From: Chroococcidiopsis sp. CCMEE 29
GTDB taxonomy: Bacteria > Cyanobacteriota > Cyanobacteriia > Cyanobacteriales > Chroococcidiopsidaceae
NCBI RefSeq assembly: GCF_023558375.1
Contig: NZ_CP083761.1
Location: forward strand, 2,226,001 to 2,290,000
DNA length: 64,000 nt
Direction: 5' to 3'
Shown: one piece after another, positions 1 to 7,847 of the stretch
How the letters are laid out: each line of letters opens with the position of its first letter
Numbering within the stretch: the first letter of the stretch is position 1
Translations under genes and position numbers: made by a program
The notes under the pieces: generated by a model
The model's input: only the letters and a program-made list of their open reading frames with translations
Databases searched by the model: none
Told to the model about the DNA's origin: nothing

Positions 1-1791
1 TTCCTGCCGATTCCGCTGCTGCCAGGTAGTGTTGGTGAGTTCGTTGGCACGATTGGCTTGAATGTTATCCTGGCAGTCTCTGCTTCCCTATTCGTGGCTT
101 TGACAATTACACCAGTTCTAGCAGCTAGATTGCATCGTTACTGGACCGCTCGAAGAATACGCAGAAGTGGTTTGCGTTCAACTCCAATTTGGTGGCAAGA
201 CGGATTTTCTCACCCGCTGTTAACTCATTTTTATCGTCGGACATTAGATTGGACGTATGCTCGACCGATGTGGGGAATTGTTTTATCCCTAATTTTGCCG
301 CTTGCAGGGTTTGGTCTAGCAACTACTCTAGAACTTCAGTTTTTCCCACCTGCCGATCGCGACCAAATGCGGGTTGAAGTGGAATTACCTGCATCTGCAT
401 CTCTACAACAAACTCAATCCTTAGTGCAGCAAGTCCAGGAGAAACTCCTGCAACATGCTGAAGTAGTTGATGTAAATTGGTTTATCGGTGAGAGCGCTCC
501 CCAAATTTACTACAACCAACCTGTAGGACGAGAGGGCGAGTCAAATTTTGCCAACGCGATTGTGCAGTTGCAGGAAGTTGCACCAAATTCACTGCTCCAA
601 CAGCTGCAAGCGTTGATGGATGAAGCATTTCCCGCTGCACGAGTGCTGGTGCGGCAGTTCGAGCAAGGTCCCCCATTTGATGCACCCATTGAATTGCGAA
701 TCTATGGTTCTGATTTAAACCGCTTGCAAGAACTAGGAGAACAGACAAGAACACTACTGGCGCAGACTGCTAAAGTAACGCACACCCGTGCCAGACTGAA
801 TGAGGTGCAGCCGCAGTTAGGGTTACGTGTGGATGAAGAAGCAGCGCGATCGCTCGGACTGAGTCATGCCAGTATTGCTCAACAATTAGATACGACTTTA
901 GAGGGTATCCAGGGCGGTTCAGTGCTAGAGTCTACTGAAGACTTGCCGGTGCGAGTGCGGTTGTCGAATTCAGTTCGGGGCGACTTGGATCAAATTCGTT
1001 CGTTGGACTTGCTCACACCCAGTCGAGAGGCTCCTAACTCCTTGAACTCAACTCCTCTGTTGGGGCTAGGCGAAGTGCAGTTAGAACCAAAACCATCTGC
1101 CATTACTCGACGTAACGGACAACGAGTTAATACAGTGCAGGGGTTTATCGCAGTAGGAACCCTACCTGCTACAGTTCTACCTGAATTCCAGCAGCGATTG
1201 ACTGAGCAGTTGAAGTTGCCGAGTGGATATTCCTTTGAGTTTGGTGGAGAGGTTGAGGAGCGTAGCTCAGCCGTCGGCAATTTGTTCGGGAGTGTTGGTG
1301 TGCTGATCGTCGCGATGATTGCGACCCTCGTGTTATCTTTAGGGTCGTTCAAACTGGCAAGTCTGATTGGTGCGATCGCAGTTTGCTCGGTCGGTCTGGG
1401 TGCCTTATCAATCGGGTTATTTGGTTATCCGTTTGGCTTTAATCCCATCATCGGTACCGTTGGCTTGATTGGTGTGGCGGTGAATGATTCCATTACTGTT
1501 CTCACTGCGCTTAAGGAAGATCCAGCGGCAAGTCGGGGAGACCGAAAAGCTGTGCGTCAGGTCGTCATCCATGCCACTCGTCACGTGTTGACTACAACCT
1601 TGACGACGATGATTGGTTTTGTGCCTCTAATTGCAGGAGGTGGAGGATTCTGGCCGCCTTTAGCCGTGCCGATTGCAGGAGGTGTTGCTGGTGCGACGCT
1701 CTTAGCCCTCTATTTCATCCCTTCAGCTTATCTGCTACTCGTTCGTTGGCAAAGCAAGACAACTTCGACTGGAATGATCAACTTAAGCTAG
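1..1791 (+). CDS. RND-family efflux transporter, C-terminal part (5' truncated by window)
   Basis: The reading frame is open from base 1, so the gene starts outside the window; the TTG at 58 is internal. About 596 residues remain, roughly the second half of an AcrB/HAE1-like inner-membrane proton-driven drug or solute exporter of about 1040 residues. The visible part starts in a membrane segment ending ALTITPVLAARL. A second-half membrane helix follows, then the periplasmic pore-domain start LQFFPPADRDQMRVEVELP, then a periplasmic region to about residue 415. The last helices include the TM10-like GFNPIIGTVGLIGVAVNDSI stretch. The gene ends with TAG at 1789-1791. The substrate cannot be read from the sequence. 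The membrane-fusion partner would be expected upstream, outside the window. Family assignment is firm; the class within RND is not. Confidence 0.93.
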   Translation, partial: FLPIPLLPGSVGEFVGTIGLNVILAVSASLFVALTITPVLAARLHRYWTARRIRRSGLRSTPIWWQDGFSHPLLTHFYRRTLDWTYARPMWGIVLSLILPLAGFGLATTLELQFFPPADRDQMRVEVELPASASLQQTQSLVQQVQEKLLQHAEVVDVNWFIGESAPQIYYNQPVGREGESNFANAIVQLQEVAPNSLLQQLQALMDEAFPAARVLVRQFEQGPPFDAPIELRIYGSDLNRLQELGEQTRTLLAQTAKVTHTRARLNEVQPQLGLRVDEEAARSLGLSHASIAQQLDTTLEGIQGGSVLESTEDLPVRVRLSNSVRGDLDQIRSLDLLTPSREAPNSLNSTPLLGLGEVQLEPKPSAITRRNGQRVNTVQGFIAVGTLPATVLPEFQQRLTEQLKLPSGYSFEFGGEVEERSSAVGNLFGSVGVLIVAMIATLVLSLGSFKLASLIGAIAVCSVGLGALSIGLFGYPFGFNPIIGTVGLIGVAVNDSITVLTALKEDPAASRGDRKAVRQVVIHATRHVLTTTLTTMIGFVPLIAGGGGFWPPLAVPIAGGVAGATLLALYFIPSAYLLLVRWQSKTTSTGMINLS

Positions 1792-1839
1792 TCCTGTAGT
1801 TGTTAGATTTAGTCTAAACTCAAAAACTAAACACTAACA

Positions 1840-2057
1840 GTCACTAACTCCGGGCTAAAGCCACGGAGCTTGTCCGAGCCAATACGGACAACGTAAGTAG
1901 AGACTAGACCATTGAGCCGCTAACCGTTGTAGACTTCCGGTTGCTTCCCTAGACCGGATTCCCTCGAAGCCTGATTGGTTCAGGCGTTGCGTAAAGGCAA
2001 GACATACTGTTGGCGGTGGTCGAAGGGACTCAAACAATTAATTGGGTTATACCAATC
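1840..2057 (+). ncRNA. putative IsrB ωRNA (guide plus scaffold), upstream of isrB
   Basis: IscB and IsrB loci encode their guide RNA directly upstream of the protein gene, and this 266-base gap carries strong secondary structure. Hairpin 1 pairs CTCCG (1848-1852) with CGGAG (1864-1868), extended by GGC/GCC around a TAAA loop. Hairpin 2 is a perfect 7-bp stem, TTGTCCG (1870-1876) with CGGACAA (1885-1891). Hairpin 3 pairs GCCTGA (1969-1974) with TCAGGC (1980-1985). AACCG near 1921 can pair with CGGTT near 1938. In the family the guide lies at the 5' end and comes from DNA flanking the left end, so bases around 1825-1847 are the best guide candidate. The exact 5' end is inferred. Confidence 0.6.
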
Positions 2058-3155
2058 ATGCGAATTCCGGTTTTAGACAAAGACAACCAACCACTTATGC
2101 CCACCACACCAGCGAGGGCGCGAAAGTGGCTCGAGAAAGGTAAGGCGGTTAAGGGTTGGTCAGACTGTGGGCAGTTCTATGTGCAACTGACTATAGAACC
2201 ATCCGGGCGCAATCTTCAGGATATTGTCATCGGGATCGACCCCGGTAAAAAATATTCAGGAATTGGCGTTCAGTCTGCGAGATTCACGTTGTACACAGCA
2301 CACCTGATTCTACCGTTTCAAACAGTGCGTGACCGAATGGACGCACGGCGATTGATGCGTCGTGGGCGCAGGGGAAGAAGAATTAACCGCAAGGTTGAAG
2401 TTTCAAAACGCGCTCATCGTCAAAAGCGATTTTCGAATCGTCGTCAAAGTAAACTAGCACCTTCAATCCGTGCCAACCGCCAGCTAGAACTTAGAATCGT
2501 GTCCGAACTGTGCAAGCTTTACCCAGTTGCAGAAATTAGATACGAATATGTTCGAGCAGATGTAGACCTAACTAGTGGGCGCAAAAAAGCCAAATCTGGA
2601 AAAGGTTTTTCACCTGTAATGGTTGGTCAAAAATGCATACTAGAACAATTGGGCAAGAGCGCACCTGTTGTCAAAATTGAAGGATATCAAACTGCTTTTA
2701 CAAGAGAACACCTCGGACTTACAAAGAACAAAGCCGACAAGTCTAAGGCAGAGTTTAATACCCATGCTGTTGACGGAGTTGCTATCGCAGCATCTCACTT
2801 TGTCGGGTATCGCAAATATCACAGGGTTGATATGGATGGTGCTGGCTGGTTTGGTTGCGTATCTATCACACCTGCGTCGTTTTTTGTAATTCGCAGACCT
2901 CCTTATTCTCGTCGCCAACTACATTTGATGGTTCCGGCTAAGGGAGGAATTAGGCGCAAATATGGTGGTTCCACAACTCGTCATTGTGTCCGCAAAGGCG
3001 ATTTGGTTAACTCCCCCAAAGGAATTGGCTATGTCAGTGGAGATACCGAAAGACAAATATCTGTCAGCGATGCTAACTGGAAACGGTTAGGACAGATAGC
3101 ATCTAGCAAAGTAGCTTTAATCCGGCGTTCAACCGGGTTAATCCTTACTTGTTAG
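2058..3155 (+). CDS. isrB: IsrB-like RNA-guided nickase (PLMP + split RuvC, no HNH)
   Basis: A 365-residue protein from the ATG at 2058; an in-frame TTG at 2010 would start inside the ωRNA region and is rejected. Residues 1-35 are the PLMP domain of IscB/IsrB proteins (QPLMPTTPARARKW). RuvC-I follows as IGIDPGKKYSG, then an arginine-rich bridge helix (RRGRRGRRINRK). RuvC-II is IRYEYV with its Glu, and RuvC-III is HAVDGVAIA with its Asp. RuvC-II and RuvC-III are separated by only about 80 residues, with no HNH motif. This distinguishes IsrB (about 350 residues) from IscB and from Cas9. The C-terminal third (RRQLHLM, KGGIRRKYGG, KGDLV) matches the target-recognition region of the family. All RuvC catalytic residues are present, so a working single-strand nickase is plausible. 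The frame is intact. A standalone HNH-less protein could also be serving a host role. Confidence 0.87.
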   Translation: MRIPVLDKDNQPLMPTTPARARKWLEKGKAVKGWSDCGQFYVQLTIEPSGRNLQDIVIGIDPGKKYSGIGVQSARFTLYTAHLILPFQTVRDRMDARRLMRRGRRGRRINRKVEVSKRAHRQKRFSNRRQSKLAPSIRANRQLELRIVSELCKLYPVAEIRYEYVRADVDLTSGRKKAKSGKGFSPVMVGQKCILEQLGKSAPVVKIEGYQTAFTREHLGLTKNKADKSKAEFNTHAVDGVAIAASHFVGYRKYHRVDMDGAGWFGCVSITPASFFVIRRPPYSRRQLHLMVPAKGGIRRKYGGSTTRHCVRKGDLVNSPKGIGYVSGDTERQISVSDANWKRLGQIASSKVALIRRSTGLILTC

Positions 3156-3168
3156 GTTTTGTAAAGCC

Positions 3169-3190
3169 GTCCTTCGCTTCGCTAAAGGAC
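3169..3190 (+). repeat. hairpin at right end of IsrB element
   Basis: GTCCTT (3169-3174) pairs with AAGGAC (3185-3190) around a 10-base loop, 14 bases after the isrB stop and 25 bases before the M61 peptidase start. Subterminal hairpins of this kind mark the right ends of IS200/IS605-type elements; it could also act as a weak terminator. Confidence 0.5.
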
Positions 3191-3214
3191 AGGGTTTCAG
3201 ACCCAAAATTTTCG

Positions 3215-5008
3215 ATGACTGAAGCAACGCTAACTCCAAGGGGTCGCTTAACTCAAGTTGCACCGACAATTCACTACCAGGTTGCAATGCCCCAGCCAGA
3301 ATCCCACTTATTTGAGGTGGTTTTGCACCTGCAAGACTGGAAGTTGCCGGTTTTAGATTTGAAACTGCCAGTTTGGACGCCAGGCTCCTACTTGGTGCGG
3401 GAATATGCTAAGCATCTCCAGGATTTCTCAGCCTATGCGGGAGAACAGTCTTTGCCTTGGCGCAAGCTGGGTAAGAATCACTGGCAAATTGAAACATCGA
3501 CTCCAGATCAGACGAATAGTTTATCTACAATCACGGTGCGTTACCGGGTGTTTGCCAATGAACTATCGGTGCGGACGAATCATTTGGATGCCACGCACGG
3601 CTATTTCAATGGCGCGGCTTTGTTCTTTAGAATTCCTGGATTAGAACGGCAACCCATTCACGTAACCATAGTACCGCCGCGACCAGAATGGCACGTTACT
3701 ACTCCGTTACCAGCGCTTCCAGAGCAACCTAACACTTTCGAAGCCGGAGATTTTGATACCTTGGTGGATAGTCCGTTTGAGATTGGTTGCCATCAGGTGG
3801 AGCAGTTTGAGGTGCTCGGCAAATCCCATGAACTCGCTATCTGGGGCAAAGGCAATGCTGATCTGGCACGGATGATTCCAGATATCCAGAAAATTATTGA
3901 GGTGGAAGCTAAGCTGTTTGGTGGTTTGCCTTATGACCGATACGTATTTCTGTTGCATTTGTCATCCCAAGGTAATGGGGGCTTAGAACATAAGTACGCT
4001 TGCTCGTTGAATTATCCCCGCTTTGGATTTCGCGCTAAGGATAAATATGATCGCTTTATGCAGCTAGTGGCACACGAGTTTTTTCACTTGTGGAATGTAA
4101 AGCGAATTCGCCCTAAAGCCTTGGAAGTGTTTGATTACGACCAGGAAAACTACACCCCGTCATTGTGGTTTAGTGAGGGGACGACGAGCTATTACGATTT
4201 GGTAATCCCCTTGCGGGCTGGAATTTATGATACTCAGGCTTTCCTGAATAATTTAGGTAAGGAAATTACTCGGTTTCAAACAACTCCGGGGCGGCTGGTA
4301 CAACCCTTAAGTGAGTCAAGTTTTGATGCTTGGATTAAACTTTATCGACCAGATGCCAATAGCAGTAATTCCCAAATTTCTTATTACCTGAAAGGGGAAA
4401 TGGTGTCGTTCTTGTTAGATTTGCTGATCCGCGAACGACATGGAAATGAGCGATCGCTTGACGATGTGATGCTCAAGATGTGGCAGCAATTTGGTCAAGC
4501 AGAAATCGGCTTTACACCAGAGCAGTTGCAGGAAGTAATTGAGTCAGTCGCTGGTATGGATTTGGGCGATTTCTTTAAACGGTACATTGATGGAACCCAA
4601 GAGTTGCCCTTTAATCAGTACTTGGAACCCTTTGGCTTGCAAGTGGTTGGTGAAGATGAAGAGGAACCAGTGCCTCACCTAGGTGTAAAAGCTCAGACAG
4701 AAAATGGACGCGAGGTGATTAAATCTTTAGAAGCAGGTATGCCTGCTCAGCAGGCTGGAATTGATGCGGGAGATGAGTTGCTGGCAATTGATGGGATGCG
4801 GGTAACAGCTCAGAATTTGAGCGATCGCCTCAAGGATTACCAACCAGGCGACACGATTCAAGTCACGGTTTTCCATCAAGAGGAACTCCGCACCTATTCA
4901 GTTACCCTAGCTGCGCCGCGTCCTAGTCGCTATCAAGTGATTCGTGTAGATCAGCCTTCCACCACGCAGAAACAGAACTTTGAAAGGTGGTTAGAAATAG
5001 ATATCTGA
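3215..5008 (+). CDS. M61-family (glycyl aminopeptidase) metallopeptidase with PDZ domain
   Basis: A 597-residue protein from the ATG at 3215. The frame stays open upstream to 3149, but that stretch is the tail of the IsrB element, so ATG 3215 is preferred although no clear Shine-Dalgarno precedes it. The N-terminal β-rich M61 domain (WTPGSYLVREYAKH) is followed by the zinc-metalloprotease motif VAHEFFHLWNVKR (HExxH). The downstream GTTSYYDL and QISYYLKGEM stretches are typical of M61. The C-terminal PDZ domain (HLGVKAQTENG, AGIDAGDELLAIDG) probably binds peptide ends. No signal peptide is apparent, so it may be cytoplasmic. The mobile element sits immediately upstream and may have replaced the native promoter or leader. 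Family is sure; substrate is unknown. Confidence 0.92.
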   Translation: MTEATLTPRGRLTQVAPTIHYQVAMPQPESHLFEVVLHLQDWKLPVLDLKLPVWTPGSYLVREYAKHLQDFSAYAGEQSLPWRKLGKNHWQIETSTPDQTNSLSTITVRYRVFANELSVRTNHLDATHGYFNGAALFFRIPGLERQPIHVTIVPPRPEWHVTTPLPALPEQPNTFEAGDFDTLVDSPFEIGCHQVEQFEVLGKSHELAIWGKGNADLARMIPDIQKIIEVEAKLFGGLPYDRYVFLLHLSSQGNGGLEHKYACSLNYPRFGFRAKDKYDRFMQLVAHEFFHLWNVKRIRPKALEVFDYDQENYTPSLWFSEGTTSYYDLVIPLRAGIYDTQAFLNNLGKEITRFQTTPGRLVQPLSESSFDAWIKLYRPDANSSNSQISYYLKGEMVSFLLDLLIRERHGNERSLDDVMLKMWQQFGQAEIGFTPEQLQEVIESVAGMDLGDFFKRYIDGTQELPFNQYLEPFGLQVVGEDEEEPVPHLGVKAQTENGREVIKSLEAGMPAQQAGIDAGDELLAIDGMRVTAQNLSDRLKDYQPGDTIQVTVFHQEELRTYSVTLAAPRPSRYQVIRVDQPSTTQKQNFERWLEIDI

Positions 5009-5109
5009 ACGGCCTACGCTAGTAGCATCAAAAATTCAAAATGCGATCGCTCAAGTTTGCCAGCAACTAGGGTTGAGGAAACTCTAGAAGCTGTGGTAGC
5101 AGCAGAGCG

Positions 5110-5295
5110 ATGCTAAGCGGTTTCTTGCCTTATCTCGTCCGGGAAGCAACGCTTGGAGCGATTATGGGTTTAGTACTAGGGACAGTTGGAGGTGTAATTT
5201 CCTACTTTTGGCAGGGGGCGCCAAATGACATTCCTCAGCTAGGTTTAGCTGTAGGTGTGCTGGGCAGTTGTCAAAAGCTCTGGGCAATTCGATAA
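5110..5295 (+). CDS. small hydrophobic protein (possible membrane peptide), function unknown
   Basis: A 61-residue reading frame starting ATG at 5110. It has one clear hydrophobic segment (ATLGAIMGLVLGTVGGVISYF) and a second weaker one near the C-terminus (LGLAVGVLGS). It lies 23 bases upstream of the MgtE-like gene on the same strand. I do not recognise the family. The preceding bases (about 5042-5109) read as broken fragments in two frames, such as IAQVCQQLGLRKL and VEETLEAVVAAER, and could be remains of an older gene. It is either a real small membrane protein co-transcribed with the Mg2+ transporter or the tail of a decayed gene. Confidence 0.4.
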   Translation: MLSGFLPYLVREATLGAIMGLVLGTVGGVISYFWQGAPNDIPQLGLAVGVLGSCQKLWAIR

Positions 5296-5318
5296 TAAAT
5301 GACTCCTAGGAGAGAACT

Positions 5319-6245
5319 TTGCTGAATAACCATCACGATACATCCTCAGGCCTGTGCGAAGAGCCGCCAGTAGAGCGATCGCCACTGCTAGCCCTCCTAG
5401 AGGAGGATAACGTCCAGCAGGCTAGAGAGCTGTTAGCAACCAAACAACCTGCCCAGATTATTGCCCAGATTGCCACGTTGCCTGCTCAACTGCAAGCAAT
5501 TGCCTTTTATTCACTGACTAGAGATAAGGCGATCGAAGTCTACCAGTCTCTTGCTCCCAGCGTGCAGCAGCGATTGCTAGAAAACTTCAAAGGTCAGAAT
5601 GAGAGCGATCTGGTTGGCAATCTATCACCTGATGAGCGGGTACAGCTGTTTAAATTCCTCTACACACCCGACTCACTCCCAGATAACTCCCAAGATGAGG
5701 AGAGTAGCTATTTCCCCTCTAGTCCGCTAGATGTGACTCGAAGACGGATTGGTTGGCTATTGGTTCTGCTAGTCACGAATACTATCACCGCCGCTGTGAT
5801 TCAGAGCCAGGAGGATATTTTGCAGCAGGTAGTAGTATTAGCAATCTTTATTCCCTTACTGCTTGCAAGTGGGGGCAATGTCAGTATTCAAGCAGCAACG
5901 GTGGTTGTTCGAGGTCTTAACTCTGATTTAGCTACCCAGAATAATCTGTTGCGAGTCCTTGGGCGGGAGGCGATCGCTGGCATTTTGCTGGGGGCAATCT
6001 TGGGGATCATCGTCATTGGAGAGGCGTGGCTGCTACAAAACAATTCCGCTGTGGCAATTGTTGTGGGGGTTAGTCTATTCGCAATTTCGATATTAGGCAC
6101 AGTCTCTGGCGCACTGCTGCCGTTCTTATTTCGATTCCTGAAGTTTGATCCAGCCCTAATGGCTGCCCCCCTCAGTGCCACGATTGTCGATGTGGTGGGG
6201 ATCTTGATTTACCTCTATTTAGCGCGGCTGATTTTACATATTTAG
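5319..6245 (+). CDS. MgtE-type Mg2+/divalent cation transporter lacking CBS domains
   Basis: A 308-residue protein starting at TTG 5319, chosen because AGGAGA at 5308-5313 lies 5 bases upstream. Residues 20-120 form an MgtE N-domain-like helical repeat (LLALLEEDNVQQAREL, PDERVQLFKFL). An acidic linker follows and then, directly, the five-helix MgtE membrane domain with the pore signature ASGGNVSIQAATVVVRGL and DPALMAAPLSATIVDVVG. The tandem CBS domains that normally sit between these two parts and close the channel at high Mg2+ are missing; the family's usual length is about 450. A full-length paralogue lies 1.6 kb downstream with a TnpB element between them. Transport of Mg2+ or another divalent ion is inferred from the family. 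Confidence 0.85.
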   Translation: MLNNHHDTSSGLCEEPPVERSPLLALLEEDNVQQARELLATKQPAQIIAQIATLPAQLQAIAFYSLTRDKAIEVYQSLAPSVQQRLLENFKGQNESDLVGNLSPDERVQLFKFLYTPDSLPDNSQDEESSYFPSSPLDVTRRRIGWLLVLLVTNTITAAVIQSQEDILQQVVVLAIFIPLLLASGGNVSIQAATVVVRGLNSDLATQNNLLRVLGREAIAGILLGAILGIIVIGEAWLLQNNSAVAIVVGVSLFAISILGTVSGALLPFLFRFLKFDPALMAAPLSATIVDVVGILIYLYLARLILHI

Positions 6246-6304
6246 AACTAGTTTGGCTCAAGTTTACTACTGGTATTCTATAGATGTAACCAGGCTTGAA
6301 TTCT

Positions 6305-6480
6305 GTGACGTTCTCCCAGCGCCGCATCTTGCAATGACGGCGTGGGCTTCTCTACCTCACAATAGAGCATTCCTACGTTGCACTTGGCTAGTCTTGTTAG
6401 ACCCCGCTAGTACGCACTCAGTAGGCTGTTTCCGTTCCCGCCCGTCCAGCGGTACTATACTAGATTCACCACGCTGTTTA
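6305..6480 (-). ncRNA. putative TnpB reRNA/ωRNA scaffold overlapping tnpB 3' end
   Basis: For TnpB the guide RNA overlaps the 3' end of the gene and runs into the right end. Just past the tnpB stop, on the minus strand, CCCACGCCG (6346-6338) pairs with CGGCG-C-TGGG (6324-6315, one bulge). GAGAACGTCAC follows at the expected element boundary. The guide would be the flanking bases below 6305. The 5' limit given is a guess from typical lengths. Confidence 0.5.
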
Positions 6481-7664
6481 ATAACTTCAGCAGCGGCATG
6501 GTCACGAGTAGTTTGATACCCGCATTCAGAACATTGATGCTCTCTTACAGATAAATCTTTTTTACCTGTATGAGAGTTGCAATTAGGGCAGATTTGAGAA
6601 GTAAAGCGATGGTCAACTTGACCAAAGTATTTCCCTCTTTTCCAGCATACCCATTGCAGTAATGCCCTGAATTGACCAAACGCGCCATCCAGCATCTGCT
6701 TGCCCAAAAAGCCTTTGGAAGAGACTCGAAAATCTATATCTTCCACAAAGATACTATCTGCCTGGTCGCAAAGTTGGTGAGCAATATGCAGATGAAAATT
6801 CTTGCGTGTATTAGCGATCTGGTGGTGTAATCTAGCTACTTTGATTTGAGACTTCTCCCAGTTTTTCGACCTTTTCTGTTTTCTACTGACTCTACGCTGC
6901 AGCACTTTCAGCCTACTTTGTAAATCCCTGAAGAAACGGCATGGTACAACTGTGAAGTTGTCAGACGTTGTTAAAAAATTCTCAAGTCCAATGTCTATGC
7001 CAATTGCTCTACCAAATGGTTGAGTGTCTGGAATAGATACATCACACTGGATTGTAACAACTACATACCATTGGGTGTTTCTAGCTCTAGATACTACCCG
7101 CACCCCTTTAACCTTGAATCCATCGGGAACAGGTCTGTGCTGATTAATAGGTACAAGTCCTATCATTGGCAATTTAATCTGACACCCTCTCTTGAAAAGT
7201 CGGCGGGGAGACGGGATTCCCCCGTCCCTATTAATACCGCCGCTTTCCGCTGTGATTGGGTTATCTTTAAATTGTGGGTAGTAAAAAGAGTGATACTGAC
7301 CAAATTTCTTATATCTTGGAAATCCAGAACCACGTTGTTTAAAGGCTTCCCAAGTATTATGCATTCTTTTAACTACATCCTGTGCAGTTTGAGAATATAC
7401 ATCCTTTAAGAAAGGATCAGTTTTCTTCCACTGGGTAAGTTGTCTTTTTTGCTCCAAGTAATTAGGAAATGGTATGTCAGGAGACATAATGTATTCCTTT
7501 TCTAGGGAGCAGTAATCAACACTACATTTACGACTATTTATCCAATCTTTTAAGTCTCGTAAGCAGCGATTATACAAGCGTCTACAAGTCTCTAGCCATT
7601 CAAGCATCTGTGCTTGCTGGTCTGAAGAAGGATAAATTCGGTACGTGTAATTGAGTGTTAACAT
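6357..7664 (-). CDS. tnpB: TnpB (OrfB) RNA-guided nuclease, RuvC + zinc finger
   Basis: A 435-residue protein with ATG at 7664. The N-terminal helix-turn region (YRIYPSSDQQAQMLEWLETCRRLYNRCL) is the usual TnpB start. RuvC-I is AIGIDIGLENF with its Asp, RuvC-II is IFVEDIDF with its Glu, and the zinc ribbon has two CxxC pairs (CPNC and CSECG). RuvC-III is TTRDHAAAEVI, keeping the catalytic Asp although the common RDxNAA has His in place of Asn. All three catalytic acids and four cysteines are present, so it is probably active. TnpB uses an RNA made from its own 3' end and the element's right end to cut DNA, which helps the element persist. The length is at the upper end for the family. Confidence 0.93.
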   Translation of the reverse strand: MLTLNYTYRIYPSSDQQAQMLEWLETCRRLYNRCLRDLKDWINSRKCSVDYCSLEKEYIMSPDIPFPNYLEQKRQLTQWKKTDPFLKDVYSQTAQDVVKRMHNTWEAFKQRGSGFPRYKKFGQYHSFYYPQFKDNPITAESGGINRDGGIPSPRRLFKRGCQIKLPMIGLVPINQHRPVPDGFKVKGVRVVSRARNTQWYVVVTIQCDVSIPDTQPFGRAIGIDIGLENFLTTSDNFTVVPCRFFRDLQSRLKVLQRRVSRKQKRSKNWEKSQIKVARLHHQIANTRKNFHLHIAHQLCDQADSIFVEDIDFRVSSKGFLGKQMLDGAFGQFRALLQWVCWKRGKYFGQVDHRFTSQICPNCNSHTGKKDLSVREHQCSECGYQTTRDHAAAEVIKQRGESSIVPLDGRERKQPTECVLAGSNKTSQVQRRNALL

Positions 7665-7681
7665 AGGTATATATTAACACA

Positions 7682-7737
7682 TTTAGCGCGATTCATCCCG
7701 ACGCTAAAATAAATTTATAGCGCGGGGATTCTCGCGC
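7682..7737 (-). repeat. left-end hairpins of the tnpB element
   Basis: TTTAGCG (7682-7688) pairs perfectly with CGCTAAA (7702-7708), and GCGCG (7720-7724) with CGCGC (7733-7737). They lie just upstream of tnpB, where single-strand-transposing IS200/IS605 elements carry their left-end recognition hairpin. Confidence 0.5.
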
Positions 7738-7847
7738 AACTGGCTAAACTCTATGGCTCGAAGTCCCTTACTTAATATTAGTAATTTCCTCTAATCTGGT
7801 GAGCTAGTCTCTCAGCACGGGGAGACTTTTAATTAAAAGGTTGTATT

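Larger units (their letters stand above)
1840..3195 (+). mobile_element. IsrB (IS200/IS605-superfamily, HNH-less) element without tnpA
   Basis: The stretch consists of a structured non-coding 5' segment (about 1840-2057), an isrB reading frame (2058-3155) and a 3' hairpin (3169-3190) just before the next gene. No TnpA-type transposase is nearby, so the element could move only with help in trans. Both ends are approximate: I placed them by the first stable hairpin upstream and the last one downstream. No target duplication is expected, because IS200/IS605 elements insert without one. Confidence 0.7.
6303..7740 (-). mobile_element. IS200/IS605-superfamily element carrying tnpB only
   Basis: It contains a reverse-strand tnpB, a right-end/reRNA hairpin (6315-6346) and left-end hairpins (7682-7708 and 7720-7737). 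No tnpA accompanies it, so it is a TnpB-only derivative. It sits exactly in the gap between two mgtE-type genes. Ends are approximate: the right end is placed just after GTCAC on the minus strand (6305-6309), the left end just outside the last hairpin. Confidence 0.75.

Noticed and set aside
1855-2037. Reverse-strand 60-codon frame over the isrB upstream region
   Set aside because: The region is better explained by the ωRNA hairpins; the frame has no ribosome binding site and no recognisable protein features.
2010-2057. Upstream TTG start for isrB
   Set aside because: It would place 16 non-conserved residues from the ωRNA scaffold ahead of MRIPVLDKDNQPLMP, which is the normal IscB/IsrB start.
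6253-6516. Forward frame of 87 codons after the short mgtE gene
   Set aside because: It lies over the 3' end of tnpB and its reRNA region, and its composition follows the antisense of TnpB.
7020-7409. Forward frame of 129 codons
   Set aside because: Antisense shadow of tnpB; no domain and no start signal.
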